From NCBI GenBank assembly GCA_003512175.1, contig DOSP01000058.1, positions 12,459-23,952 on the forward strand: a stretch of DNA of 11,494 bases. The letters are read 5' to 3'. Positions 1 through 6,473 of this stretch are shown piece after piece; the stretch's first letter is position 1, and the number at the start of each line of letters is the position of its first letter. The notes beneath the pieces are model-generated. The model was not told the origin of the DNA. It made no database searches and saw nothing but the letters and a program-made list of their open reading frames with translations. The stretch comes from Candidatus Kerfeldbacteria bacterium (GTDB lineage Bacteria; Patescibacteriota; Patescibacteriia; UBA9570). The position numbers and the translations under genes are program-made.

Positions 1-1
1 C

Positions 2-580
2 ATTGCGGTGGGGTACGCCATTACGGGGATCATCCGTTTATTGCAACAAACTGGTGTTATTCAGGTCACGGATGGTGAAATTGCGGATGTGATTCATTTT
101 ATGGATGGCAATCGGGAACTCCTGCGTGATGCCGCACAAGACACTGCAGCCAAATGCAAAGATAAATTAGTGCTGTTTGTGGGTAGTGAACATTTGTTGG
201 GCAATGTGCATGTGGTGACGAATCAAACCAATGAGAACGGAAAACACTTTGCCTGTTTCTTCCCCATTCCGGAATTAAACCACCATTTGATGGAAGGGTT
301 AGGCAATCCGGCCAGCGTTAAACAGGTTCATGTGGTGTTTGTGGAATCACAGCTCTACCATGAACGGGTACAGAAACGCTATGAAATCACCAAGCGTATT
401 TTAGACCAACAGGGCATTACCTATGAAAGTTTTTCGCCGGCCGCCGCTACACTGCTCCAGCAGGCCTTCGAAGTGCTGCAATGGGGTAGCTATGTCAGTT
501 TTTATATTGCGGCCGCTCACGGCATTGATCCATCACCAATTCCCTGGGTAGACTACTTCAAGCATGCCCTGGCCAAATAA
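2..580 (+). CDS. Bifunctional phosphoglucose/phosphomannose isomerase, C-terminal part (5' end outside window)
   Basis: The frame is open to the left edge, so the true start lies upstream; a GTG at 8 is in frame but is probably internal. The protein would interconvert glucose-6-P or mannose-6-P with fructose-6-P in the cytoplasm. Numbering from that GTG, there is a SIS-type strand ending in FVGSE (57-61), an NENGK motif (75-79), PELNHH (88-93) and a C-terminal helix WVDYFKHAL (180-188). In characterised PGI/PMI enzymes the catalytic Glu and His lie 16 residues apart in the equivalent NEN and NH motifs, and Glu76 and His92 here keep that spacing. Lys185 is a candidate for the C-terminal catalytic lysine. 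The end reads AAHGIDPSPIPWVD, as is usual for the bact-PGI_C domain. The gene overlaps the next one by 17 bp, suggesting co-transcription. The family call is firm; substrate preference cannot be read. Confidence 0.85.
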   Translation: MAVGYAITGIIRLLQQTGVIQVTDGEIADVIHFMDGNRELLRDAAQDTAAKCKDKLVLFVGSEHLLGNVHVVTNQTNENGKHFACFFPIPELNHHLMEGLGNPASVKQVHVVFVESQLYHERVQKRYEITKRILDQQGITYESFSPAAATLLQQAFEVLQWGSYVSFYIAAAHGIDPSPIPWVDYFKHALAK

Positions 581-2072
581 GTACACGGCAACTTGGCTGG
601 TAGGGGTGATCAGTGTGGTGTTGTTTGCCTTCTATCAAGCTATCCCAACTTTTCCAGATCCAGATTCGTTTTACCACGCCCGGCTCGCTGCCCTTATGGT
701 CGAGCACGGCTTAGTGAGTCAGTTTCCCTGGCTACCGTTCACCACCTTAGGGCAGGCCTTCGCTGATCACCACTTACTGTATCATGTTCTGTTAATGCCA
801 TTTGTGGCAGCACTTGGGCCGCTGACTGGGGTGAAGGTAGCCCAGGCCTTGTTGGCTGCGCTGTTTACTTTGGTGTGTTATGGCATTTTGAGACGTTGGC
901 GAATACCCTACGCCGGGTTGGCCATGATAGGGCTCTATAGCGTGTACCCCATGCTGATCCGGATTAATTTAGTGAAGGCTTCGGCGGTGGCCCTGATTAT
1001 TTTTGTGCTCTTGGTGTACGCGCTCATTGAACGGCGTTATATACTCGTTGGCATTTTGACCTTGATTTATTCCATGACCCACGGGGGTTTTTTGCTAGCT
1101 CTGCTTGTAGCAGTGGCCGTGTGGTGTGCCCAGCTCATTACGAAATCGGATAGAAAACCAACTGGCATTATGATGGTAGGTGTAGCGAGTCTGGTTGGTA
1201 TCCTGCTGAACCCATATTTTCCAGGCAACTTGTCGTTTCTCTGGGCACAGTTTTTTCAAATTGGTGTAGTGAATTATCAAAACACGATCGAAGTTGGGGC
1301 TGAGTGGTATCCATTCAGTTTGCCTAATTTAATTGGTGTATTAAGTGTCTTGCTCTTGGGATTAGTTATTGCACTGGTGGTTGGTCTGCGTCGGTACCAA
1401 ACGATACTGGTCAATACGAGAGTGCTCAGTCTGGCATTTTTAGTTGTACCATTATTTGGGCTGACACTGCGGTCACGTCGGTTTATTGAGTATCTCGTGC
1501 CGGTGTTGTGGTTATTGGTTTGTCTGGTGATACTACCAGCTTGGAAACAGGGTGACGTTCAACAACTCTGGCGCACGTATCTAGGACGCTTCGGCAAATG
1601 GGCCACCGTCTTAAAAGTGTATCTGATTGTGGCGGCCATATTTGGGATACTGCGTCCGTATGGCGCTGTCATTGGCGAGTTTGCGGCCCAGGAACCACTG
1701 CAGCGTTATGCGGCGGCGGGTACCTATCTGCGTGATCACGTGCCAGCTGGTGAAGTGATCTTTCATGGTCAGTGGGATGATTTTCCAGAATTGTTTTATC
1801 ATGATCCCACGCATGCCTATATTGTTGGGCTTGATCCAACTTTTTTGTACTTGGCTGACCCAGCGCTTTACCAACAATGGGTAAACATCAGTAGCGGAGC
1901 AGACAAGCTCGACACGGCAGTGCATGTGCAAGACTATTTTCGGTCTGACTACGTCATCGTTGACGAGACGTCAGAACGCACTAAGCTGATGCTTGCCTAC
2001 TTATTGCGTGATCCCACCGTGTCTGAAGTTTTTCATCAGGAAGCGATCCGTATTTTTTACATCCAATCATGA
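564..2072 (+). CDS. Polytopic membrane protein, STT3-like GT-C glycosyltransferase family
   Basis: This 502-residue protein has about ten hydrophobic helices from residue 9 to about 365 and then a soluble C-terminal region of about 135 residues, probably outside the membrane. An acidic motif follows the first helix (DPDSFYHAR, 32-40) in the place where GT-C enzymes of the STT3/oligosaccharyltransferase type carry their first DxD. Other marked motifs are ADHH (67-70), THGGF (172-176), VVNYQN (235-240), SRRFIEYLVP (304-313), and WDDFPELFY (404-412) followed by GLDPTFLY (422-429). By family analogy it would move a sugar or oligosaccharide from a lipid carrier to an acceptor at the outer face of the membrane; neither donor nor acceptor is known. 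The start is the ATG overlapping the isomerase gene by 17 bp, and no Shine-Dalgarno site is visible. WDDFP only loosely recalls the WWDYG signature of STT3, so oligosaccharyltransferase activity is not established. Confidence 0.6.
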   Translation: MPWPNKYTATWLVGVISVVLFAFYQAIPTFPDPDSFYHARLAALMVEHGLVSQFPWLPFTTLGQAFADHHLLYHVLLMPFVAALGPLTGVKVAQALLAALFTLVCYGILRRWRIPYAGLAMIGLYSVYPMLIRINLVKASAVALIIFVLLVYALIERRYILVGILTLIYSMTHGGFLLALLVAVAVWCAQLITKSDRKPTGIMMVGVASLVGILLNPYFPGNLSFLWAQFFQIGVVNYQNTIEVGAEWYPFSLPNLIGVLSVLLLGLVIALVVGLRRYQTILVNTRVLSLAFLVVPLFGLTLRSRRFIEYLVPVLWLLVCLVILPAWKQGDVQQLWRTYLGRFGKWATVLKVYLIVAAIFGILRPYGAVIGEFAAQEPLQRYAAAGTYLRDHVPAGEVIFHGQWDDFPELFYHDPTHAYIVGLDPTFLYLADPALYQQWVNISSGADKLDTAVHVQDYFRSDYVIVDETSERTKLMLAYLLRDPTVSEVFHQEAIRIFYIQS

Positions 2073-3505
2073 CCTATTATCTATCACGCGCTGGCATGGT
2101 AATGGGCTTGGTCGGGTATGTTGTCTGGCTGGCCGTTGCGCAAGGGGTGTGGTCATTTGCCGATCCGGATGTGTTTTACCACATGGGTATGGCTACCCAT
2201 CTCCTGGAATTTGGCTTAGCTGACCAATTTAGCGGGTTGGCCCCTACTACCCTCGGGCAGCATTTTGTCGACCAACATTTTTTAATGCATGCTCTACTAG
2301 GAGTGTTTATTTGGCTGATGACACCGGTGGTGGGAACCAAAGTGTTTGTGATCGTACTACTGTTGCTTTGTCTTGCAACGTTCATGTGGATGCTGCGGAC
2401 AATGCAGCTGAAGGGATGGTGGGTAGCAGTGGGGTTGGTAGCGGTAACCAATCCGTGGTTGTTTCGGCTGAACTTAATTAAGGCGACGCCACTGGCTCTG
2501 ACGCTGTTATGGCTCAGTATCATCGCCTTGGTAAAAAAACGGTATTGGTGGTTGGCTATGATTGGCGCTGTTTATGTATGGACACACGGTGGTTTCATAT
2601 TATTACCGTTAGTGGTAGCAGCTTGGTGCCTGACACACAAAACCATTGTGCCATTACTCTATACCGTTGGTGGCATCGCTCTCGCTTTGTTGCTGCATCC
2701 AGCGTTTTCAGATAACTTATTTTTTTACTGGGAACAACTCGTGCAGATTGGTGTAGTGAACTACCAAAACAGTATCGGCGTGGGCGGTGAATGGTACCCA
2801 TACAATCCAGGTAACCTGCTATTTGGACACGGGTTGTTAGTAGCGGCACTTACCACAGTCGTCGTTATCACTGTTGGATTACGTCGTCGATTATCTGCGA
2901 CGCAACTATTTTTTATCCTGATCACTGTTGGTATGACAGTATTGACGTTGAAATCTCGGCGTTATGTAGAGTATCTTGCGCCGTTTTTGGCAGCCGCTGT
3001 GGTTGGAGCAATTCGTGAATTGCCCTTACATCTTCACCACAATATAAAAACACTGTTGCAGTATCTGCTGCCAGCCTGTGTGGTGGTGATGGCGGCTGTG
3101 CCGGTGTTATTATCCAGTCTGTCTGGTGTACAGCGTGATTTGCACGATGGTCAACCAACGAATTATCTCAGTGGCGCCAGTCAGTACTTGGCTACACAAC
3201 CAACTGGTATCGTTGCACCCAGTGACTGGGATGATTTTCCCGCACTGTGGTATGGAGCACCCTACCAACAGTATCTGATAGGCTTAGATGCAACTTTTTT
3301 GTATCGAGCCAATGCCTACCGTTACGAAGCCTGGAAAAACATTACGCTGGGTGAAGCTGCCGATCCGATACAAGCAGTTGAGACAATTGCTGCCGATTAC
3401 TATGTTGTTGCCAAAGATCACACCGCAATGTATCAGCAACTGATCACGGCCGGCGGACAAACCGTGTACCAAGATGACGAAGCCTGGGTGGTGACGATTT
3501 TATGA
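2069..3505 (+). CDS. Second STT3-like GT-C membrane protein, tandem paralogue of the preceding gene
   Basis: This 478-residue protein shares the preceding protein's layout: DPDVFYHMG (32-40), VDQH (67-70), RLNLIKAT (133-140), THGGF (172-176), VVNYQN (229-234), EWYPY (241-245), SRRYVEYLAP (296-305), WDDFPALWY (387-395) and GLDATFLY (405-412). Motif positions match exactly through residue 176 and then drift by 6 to 17 residues, so the two are old tandem duplicates. It has about ten membrane helices followed by a soluble C-terminal domain. Its ATG overlaps the previous TGA (ATGA), which points to coupled translation. It is the last gene of the + strand run and is followed within a few bases by the palindrome at 3511-3546. 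One difference is His70 with Gln69 where the first copy has two histidines, so the copies may use different substrates. The function is inferred from the GT-C-like fold pattern only. Confidence 0.6.
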   Translation: MTYYLSRAGMVMGLVGYVVWLAVAQGVWSFADPDVFYHMGMATHLLEFGLADQFSGLAPTTLGQHFVDQHFLMHALLGVFIWLMTPVVGTKVFVIVLLLLCLATFMWMLRTMQLKGWWVAVGLVAVTNPWLFRLNLIKATPLALTLLWLSIIALVKKRYWWLAMIGAVYVWTHGGFILLPLVVAAWCLTHKTIVPLLYTVGGIALALLLHPAFSDNLFFYWEQLVQIGVVNYQNSIGVGGEWYPYNPGNLLFGHGLLVAALTTVVVITVGLRRRLSATQLFFILITVGMTVLTLKSRRYVEYLAPFLAAAVVGAIRELPLHLHHNIKTLLQYLLPACVVVMAAVPVLLSSLSGVQRDLHDGQPTNYLSGASQYLATQPTGIVAPSDWDDFPALWYGAPYQQYLIGLDATFLYRANAYRYEAWKNITLGEAADPIQAVETIAADYYVVAKDHTAMYQQLITAGGQTVYQDDEAWVVTIL

Positions 3506-3510
3506 AATAA

Positions 3511-3546
3511 AAAAGTAGAGCCACATTGCAATGTGGCTCTACTTTT
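3511..3546. terminator. Bidirectional intrinsic terminator (perfect 36-bp palindrome)
   Basis: The sequence is a perfect inverted repeat centred between 3528 and 3529: a 16-bp stem (3511-3526 with 3531-3546) around a TGCA loop. The stem ends in AAAA on one side and TTTT on the other, and six A's at 3509-3514 give a U-run for transcripts arriving from the right. It lies between the stop of the second membrane protein (3505) and the stop of the leftward pilin-like gene (3560), so it can end both convergent transcripts. Confidence 0.85.
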
Positions 3547-3559
3547 AGGACGCCGGGAA

Positions 3560-3958
3560 TTAGGATTCAGCTCCAGTGAAGTCTAACAAGTTGTTGATGA
3601 CGTACACGGAGATGCCCCAACCAGCTAAGATGATCACTAAACCGATAATGGCAGCATAGAGCGTTTTTTTCGCGCTTTCTACTTTTTCTTCATTGCCACC
3701 GGCAGTCATCCAGCGGAAACCACCAATTAAGATCAAGATAACGGCAATCAAGGCCAGAATACCGAGCACCCAGTTAATGATTGAGATCACGAGAGCTTCT
3801 GGGCTTTCGTTACCCAAAATCATTTCATTGGAAATGCCGGTTGAATCTAAATCCTCAACTGTCAGTGAGGCGGCTTGAGCCGAAGCGGCAGCGAACAAGC
3901 CAGTTGACGCAACGCCCAAGTAGGCGAGACGGTAGGCTTGAGCTTTGAGTTTATTCAT
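3560..3958 (-). CDS. T4SS-pilin-like protein (VirB2-type, two helices) with signal peptide
   Basis: The 132-residue protein has a signal peptide of about 30 residues ending in ASAQAA, a short acidic stretch (about 31-48), and the cluster's shared core. The core is LGNESPE (48-54), helix 1 (about 57-86), a charged loop GGNEEKVESAKK (87-98) and helix 2 (about 101-122). VirB2-type pilins have this plan: a cleaved leader and two membrane helices joined by a short cytoplasmic charged loop. I chose the ATG at 3958, not an in-frame ATG at 3991, because 3958 begins a normal signal peptide and 3991 lies at the putative -10 element. It is transcribed alone, divergent from the six-gene pilin cluster. 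Residues 62-72 (NWVLGILALIA) also occur unchanged in the gene at 6081-6473, its closest relative here. Role in a pilus or other membrane assembly is inferred from the family. Confidence 0.8.
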   Translation of the reverse strand: MNKLKAQAYRLAYLGVASTGLFAAASAQAASLTVEDLDSTGISNEMILGNESPEALVISIINWVLGILALIAVILILIGGFRWMTAGGNEEKVESAKKTLYAAIIGLVIILAGWGISVYVINNLLDFTGAES

Positions 3959-3992
3959 AGGACTCAATATACTTGTTAAATAAGTTACCATT

Positions 3993-4020
3993 ACTATAGA
4001 CTATTTTTTGAGATTTGTAA
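3993..4020 (-). promoter_or_regulatory. Probable promoter of the leftward pilin-like gene
   Basis: Read on the - strand there is TTACAA (4020-4015), a 16-base spacer and TATAGT (3998-3993). The expected transcript start near 3986 would give a leader of about 28 bases before the ATG at 3958. This is a pattern match only. Confidence 0.45.
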
Positions 4021-4049
4021 AGGTCCGGTGTGAATAGGGGGTGATTACC

Positions 4050-4079
4050 TTGACGAATCGGGCTTTTTCGTGGTATAGT
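4050..4079 (+). promoter_or_regulatory. Probable promoter of the six-gene pilin cluster, leaderless or nearly so
   Basis: TTGACG (4050-4055), an 18-base spacer and TATAGT (4074-4079) make a good sigma-70-type promoter. Only seven bases separate the -10 element from the ATG at 4087, so transcription should begin at or within a base or two of the start codon, giving a leaderless message. It is back to back with the promoter of the leftward gene; the 95-bp gap 3992-4086 holds little else. Confidence 0.6.
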
Positions 4080-4086
4080 AGCTCCA

Positions 4087-4398
4087 ATGAAACTTGCCTA
4101 TAGCCTAGGTTTTGATACAAACGGAACATTACAGAGTTACACCCAGCTAGGTAATGAAGATCCGGCTTCGATTGTTTTCACTATCATTAATACTTCGCTC
4201 ATTTTTCTCGGGACGATCACCCTAATTTTGATTATTGTGGCCGGCTTCTTGTGGCTCACGGCCGCGGGAGAAGAAGAAAAAATCAAGAAAGCCAAAGACA
4301 TCATGAAAGGCGCTACCCTCGGTCTGGTGATTGTGCTTGGTTCGTACGGCTTGGCACAGTATCTCTTTACCGCTATTCGTATTGCTACTACTGGATAA
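4087..4398 (+). CDS. T4SS-pilin-like protein without signal peptide
   Basis: This 103-residue protein is first in the rightward pilin cluster. It has a short polar N-terminus, LGNEDP (21-26), helix 1 (about 28-58), a charged loop GEEEKIKKAKD (61-71) and helix 2 (about 75-98) ending in GSYGLAQYLF. It matches the family core but has no cleavable leader. The frame closes upstream at a TGA at 4051 with no other ATG between, so the missing leader is not a start-site error. The ATG sits just after the -10 element and has no Shine-Dalgarno site. It probably inserts in the inner membrane with the charged loop in the cytoplasm. Whether it is a pilin subunit or an accessory membrane protein is unknown. 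It shares a 21-base identical stretch with the second half of the fused gene at 4781-5671. Confidence 0.75.
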   Translation: MKLAYSLGFDTNGTLQSYTQLGNEDPASIVFTIINTSLIFLGTITLILIIVAGFLWLTAAGEEEKIKKAKDIMKGATLGLVIVLGSYGLAQYLFTAIRIATTG

Positions 4399-4404
4399 TA
4401 CACT

Positions 4405-4794
4405 ATGCGTCTCTTGCTCAACATCCTTATCGTCGGCTTGGTCGCCTTTACCGTTACGCACACCGTCGACGCTGCTACTATTTATCTTAATCCATTTGGT
4501 GGTGGTGAAGCCTATGGCAATTTGTCCGATACCGGATTAGGGTCAACCGATCCGGTTGTGGTAGCCTCACAACTAATCAACGTTTTCTTGCGCCTGTTAG
4601 GTGCCATTACCGTTATTCTCATGTTGTATGGTGGCTGGATTTGGATCTGGGCTAAAGGGAATCAAGAAGAAATTACTCGAGCCAAAGACATTATTCGCGG
4701 CTCCATTATTGGTTTATTGGTGATTCTATCTTCCTTTGGCGTCATGCAATTTGTGTTTTACTACCTAACTAAGATTACCAATGCGGTGGTTTAA
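4405..4794 (+). CDS. T4SS-pilin-like protein with signal peptide
   Basis: The 129-residue protein has a leader of about 23 residues with a likely signal peptidase site after TVDA. A glycine-rich exposed stretch (about 24-46, including GGGEAYG) follows, then LGSTDP (45-50), helix 1 (about 53-83), a loop KGNQEEITRAKD (84-95) and helix 2 (about 99-121). It starts 6 bp after the previous gene and its last 14 bases overlap the next, so it is part of one operon. Helix 1 ends GGWIWIWAKG, with more tryptophan than its neighbours. As for the other members, a VirB2-like membrane or pilus subunit is the best family-based reading. Confidence 0.78.
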   Translation: MRLLLNILIVGLVAFTVTHTVDAATIYLNPFGGGEAYGNLSDTGLGSTDPVVVASQLINVFLRLLGAITVILMLYGGWIWIWAKGNQEEITRAKDIIRGSIIGLLVILSSFGVMQFVFYYLTKITNAVV

Positions 4795-5671
4795 CTATTG
4801 GGTAGTGGTAGGGGGATTAACTTTGCTCCCAGTTGTTAGTTTTGCGCAGATACCCGAAGATTCTACCGATGCCGATGCTACGGAAGGGAGCACAGCCGCA
4901 GATACAGATGTCGTAGATTTTGATATCGGTGAAAATATTCTTGGTAACCCAGAAAATGGTGGTTCGGTATCAACTGGTACCGTTGAAAGTTTGACGTTTT
5001 TATCAGGTAGTGCGGATCCTCTGGCCATTGTCGTAAATATTATCAACATAGCACTAAGTTTTTTAGGTGTGATTTCATTTATCCTCATGGCCTATGCCGG
5101 TTTTAAGTGGTTTACGGCGCGAGATAACGAGGAAGAAGTGACGAAAGCGAAAGACATTTTGAAAGGCACCGTGATTGGTCTCGCCATCAGTTTAACTGCC
5201 CTTGGCATTGCCCAGTTAATTTTTTCTGGGGCAGTAGAACGTACCACGGCAACTAGTTTAAAAGATCGGTTGGTCGCACCAGCCTATGCACAGGAAGAGG
5301 AAGAACCAACCTACGAACCAGAAACATTACCATTTGATCCCGCCGAAGGAGCACTTACAGGAAATACATCGAGCTCATTAATAGGTTCTATCACTAGGCT
5401 TGACCTTGGCAGAGCCGACCCACTCACTATAGTGATTGCTATGGTGAATGGTGTACTGACATTGCTTGGCATGGTCTTCCTGATCATGTTGATTTATGCC
5501 GGTATACTTTGGGTATTAGCGCGTGGTAATGAGGAACAGATTGTAAAAGCTAAAACCATCCTCAAACGATCAGTGGTTGGCCTGGCCATTGTGCTTGGTT
5601 CGTACGGCCTGGCCCGGTTGATTTTCCTCACTATTTCCTTTGTCTCGTACGACATCAATATTTTCAGTTAA
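4781..5671 (+). CDS. Fused protein with two T4SS-pilin-like domains
   Basis: This 296-residue protein has a signal peptide (1-22, cleavage likely after SFA), an acidic Thr/Ser-rich stretch (23-70), and a first pilin core with SADP (77-80), helices about 85-108 and 128-149, and a loop RDNEEEVTKAKD (114-125). A linker (150-205) precedes a second core with RADP (211-214), helices about 217-243 and 263-286, and a loop RGNEEQIVKAKT (248-259). It is about twice the length of its neighbours. The linker contains APAYAQ (166-171) followed by EEEE, which looks like the cleavage end of a degenerate second signal peptide. This suggests two adjacent genes fused, or a pro-protein cut into two subunits. By the VirB2 topology that linker faces outward, where signal peptidase acts. 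The start overlaps the previous gene by 14 bp. Both cores fit the family; processing is inference. Confidence 0.78.
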   Translation: MRWFNYWVVVGGLTLLPVVSFAQIPEDSTDADATEGSTAADTDVVDFDIGENILGNPENGGSVSTGTVESLTFLSGSADPLAIVVNIINIALSFLGVISFILMAYAGFKWFTARDNEEEVTKAKDILKGTVIGLAISLTALGIAQLIFSGAVERTTATSLKDRLVAPAYAQEEEEPTYEPETLPFDPAEGALTGNTSSSLIGSITRLDLGRADPLTIVIAMVNGVLTLLGMVFLIMLIYAGILWVLARGNEEQIVKAKTILKRSVVGLAIVLGSYGLARLIFLTISFVSYDINIFS

Positions 5672-5694
5672 TAGATAAGATCGATTAGATAAGC

Positions 5695-5700
5695 TATAAT
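5695..5700 (+). promoter_or_regulatory. Possible internal promoter (-10 element) before the fourth pilin gene
   Basis: A consensus TATAAT lies 13 bases before the ATG at 5714, in the only sizeable gap of the cluster (5672-5713, AT-rich). No convincing -35 is seen at the right distance. It could start a separate transcript for the last three genes with a leader of about seven bases. Confidence 0.4.
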
Positions 5701-5713
5701 AAACAAAAGAACT

Positions 5714-6070
5714 ATGCCAAGCTTTAATCCAAACGATTCCGGCCAAGACATTACAGGGTTGCTCCGTGGGCAAAATCTGGATGATGTGTACTTAGGCAAC
5801 GAAGCTCCAACAGCTGTGGCATTGAATTTGATTAATGCGGCGCTGTCATTGTTAGCTGCTGTCTGTATCGGTTTGTTAGTCTACGCTGGGTTTCTCTGGG
5901 TGTGGGCCAGAGGGAACCAAGATGAGGTCAAGAAAGCTAAAGATATGATCCAAGGCACTGTGATCGGTTTAGTGATCGTACTGGCTGCCTTGGGCATTAC
6001 TCAATTTGTCTTTACCACGGTTGGTGATATTACTGGCGCAACAGTAAACACTGGCGCTGCTACATCTTAA
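5714..6070 (+). CDS. T4SS-pilin-like protein without signal peptide
   Basis: The 118-residue protein has a polar N-terminus (1-26) with no hydrophobic leader, then YLGNEAP (26-32), helix 1 (about 34-64), a loop RGNQDEVKKAKD (66-77) and helix 2 (about 80-103), followed by a Thr/Ala/Gly-rich tail (104-118). An in-frame TAA at 5690 with no ATG between rules out a longer start. It is the second leaderless-protein member of the cluster, and like the first it stands right after a putative promoter. The gap to the next gene is 10 bp. It is a family member by core motif; its exact role is unknown. Confidence 0.75.
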   Translation: MPSFNPNDSGQDITGLLRGQNLDDVYLGNEAPTAVALNLINAALSLLAAVCIGLLVYAGFLWVWARGNQDEVKKAKDMIQGTVIGLVIVLAALGITQFVFTTVGDITGATVNTGAATS

Positions 6071-6080
6071 CTATATTTTT

Positions 6081-6473
6081 ATGAAACGATCCATCACATC
6101 AGTTATCGTCACAGCTACTAGCTTTACCTTACCACTGGTGACGTTAGCTGATTATACGCCCCAAGCTATTATTTTTGATCCGAACAGCAATGTAGAACGT
6201 AATACCGGTCTGGGCAATGCCACACCAGGCGATGTCGCCGCTGGGGTAATTAACTGGGTATTAGGCATTTTGGCACTGATTGCCATTAGCTTAGTGATTT
6301 ATGCTGGATTTTTATGGTTAACGGCTCGTGGGAACGAAGAACAAGTGACCAAAGCCAAGAACATTTTGGAAGGCGCAATTATTGGTGTGTTAATTATCCT
6401 GGCTTCCTATGGGGCAACTCAGTATATTTTTGAAAACCTAGTGAATGCGACTGTGAACGGACCGCAAAACTAA
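6081..6473 (+). CDS. T4SS-pilin-like protein with signal peptide
   Basis: The 130-residue protein has a leader with likely cleavage after TLA (residue 23), a polar exposed segment (24-43), LGNATP (44-49), helix 1 (about 52-82), a loop RGNEEQVTKAKN (83-94) and helix 2 (about 98-118), then a short polar tail. Its helix 1 holds the run NWVLGILALIA, also present in the oppositely oriented gene at 3560-3958, marking those two as closest relatives. Its stop overlaps the next start by one base (TAATG), so translation is probably coupled. NAT occurs at 46-48 and 122-124, possible N-glycan acceptor sites if a glycosyltransferase of that type acts here. Confidence 0.78.
   Translation: MKRSITSVIVTATSFTLPLVTLADYTPQAIIFDPNSNVERNTGLGNATPGDVAAGVINWVLGILALIAISLVIYAGFLWLTARGNEEQVTKAKNILEGAIIGVLIILASYGATQYIFENLVNATVNGPQN

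Noticed and set aside
1095..1931. Open frames on the - strand inside the first membrane protein gene
   Set aside because: They are out-of-frame shadows without start context, hydrophobic pattern or motifs, opposite a strongly patterned coding sequence.
3956..3991. Longer start for the leftward pilin-like gene at 3991
   Set aside because: It would put eleven extra residues before a normal signal peptide, and the codon lies at the putative -10 element.
4137..4463. Overlapping frames on both strands in the first pilin genes
   Set aside because: They are low-complexity, basic or cysteine-rich translations of the real pilin frames in other registers.
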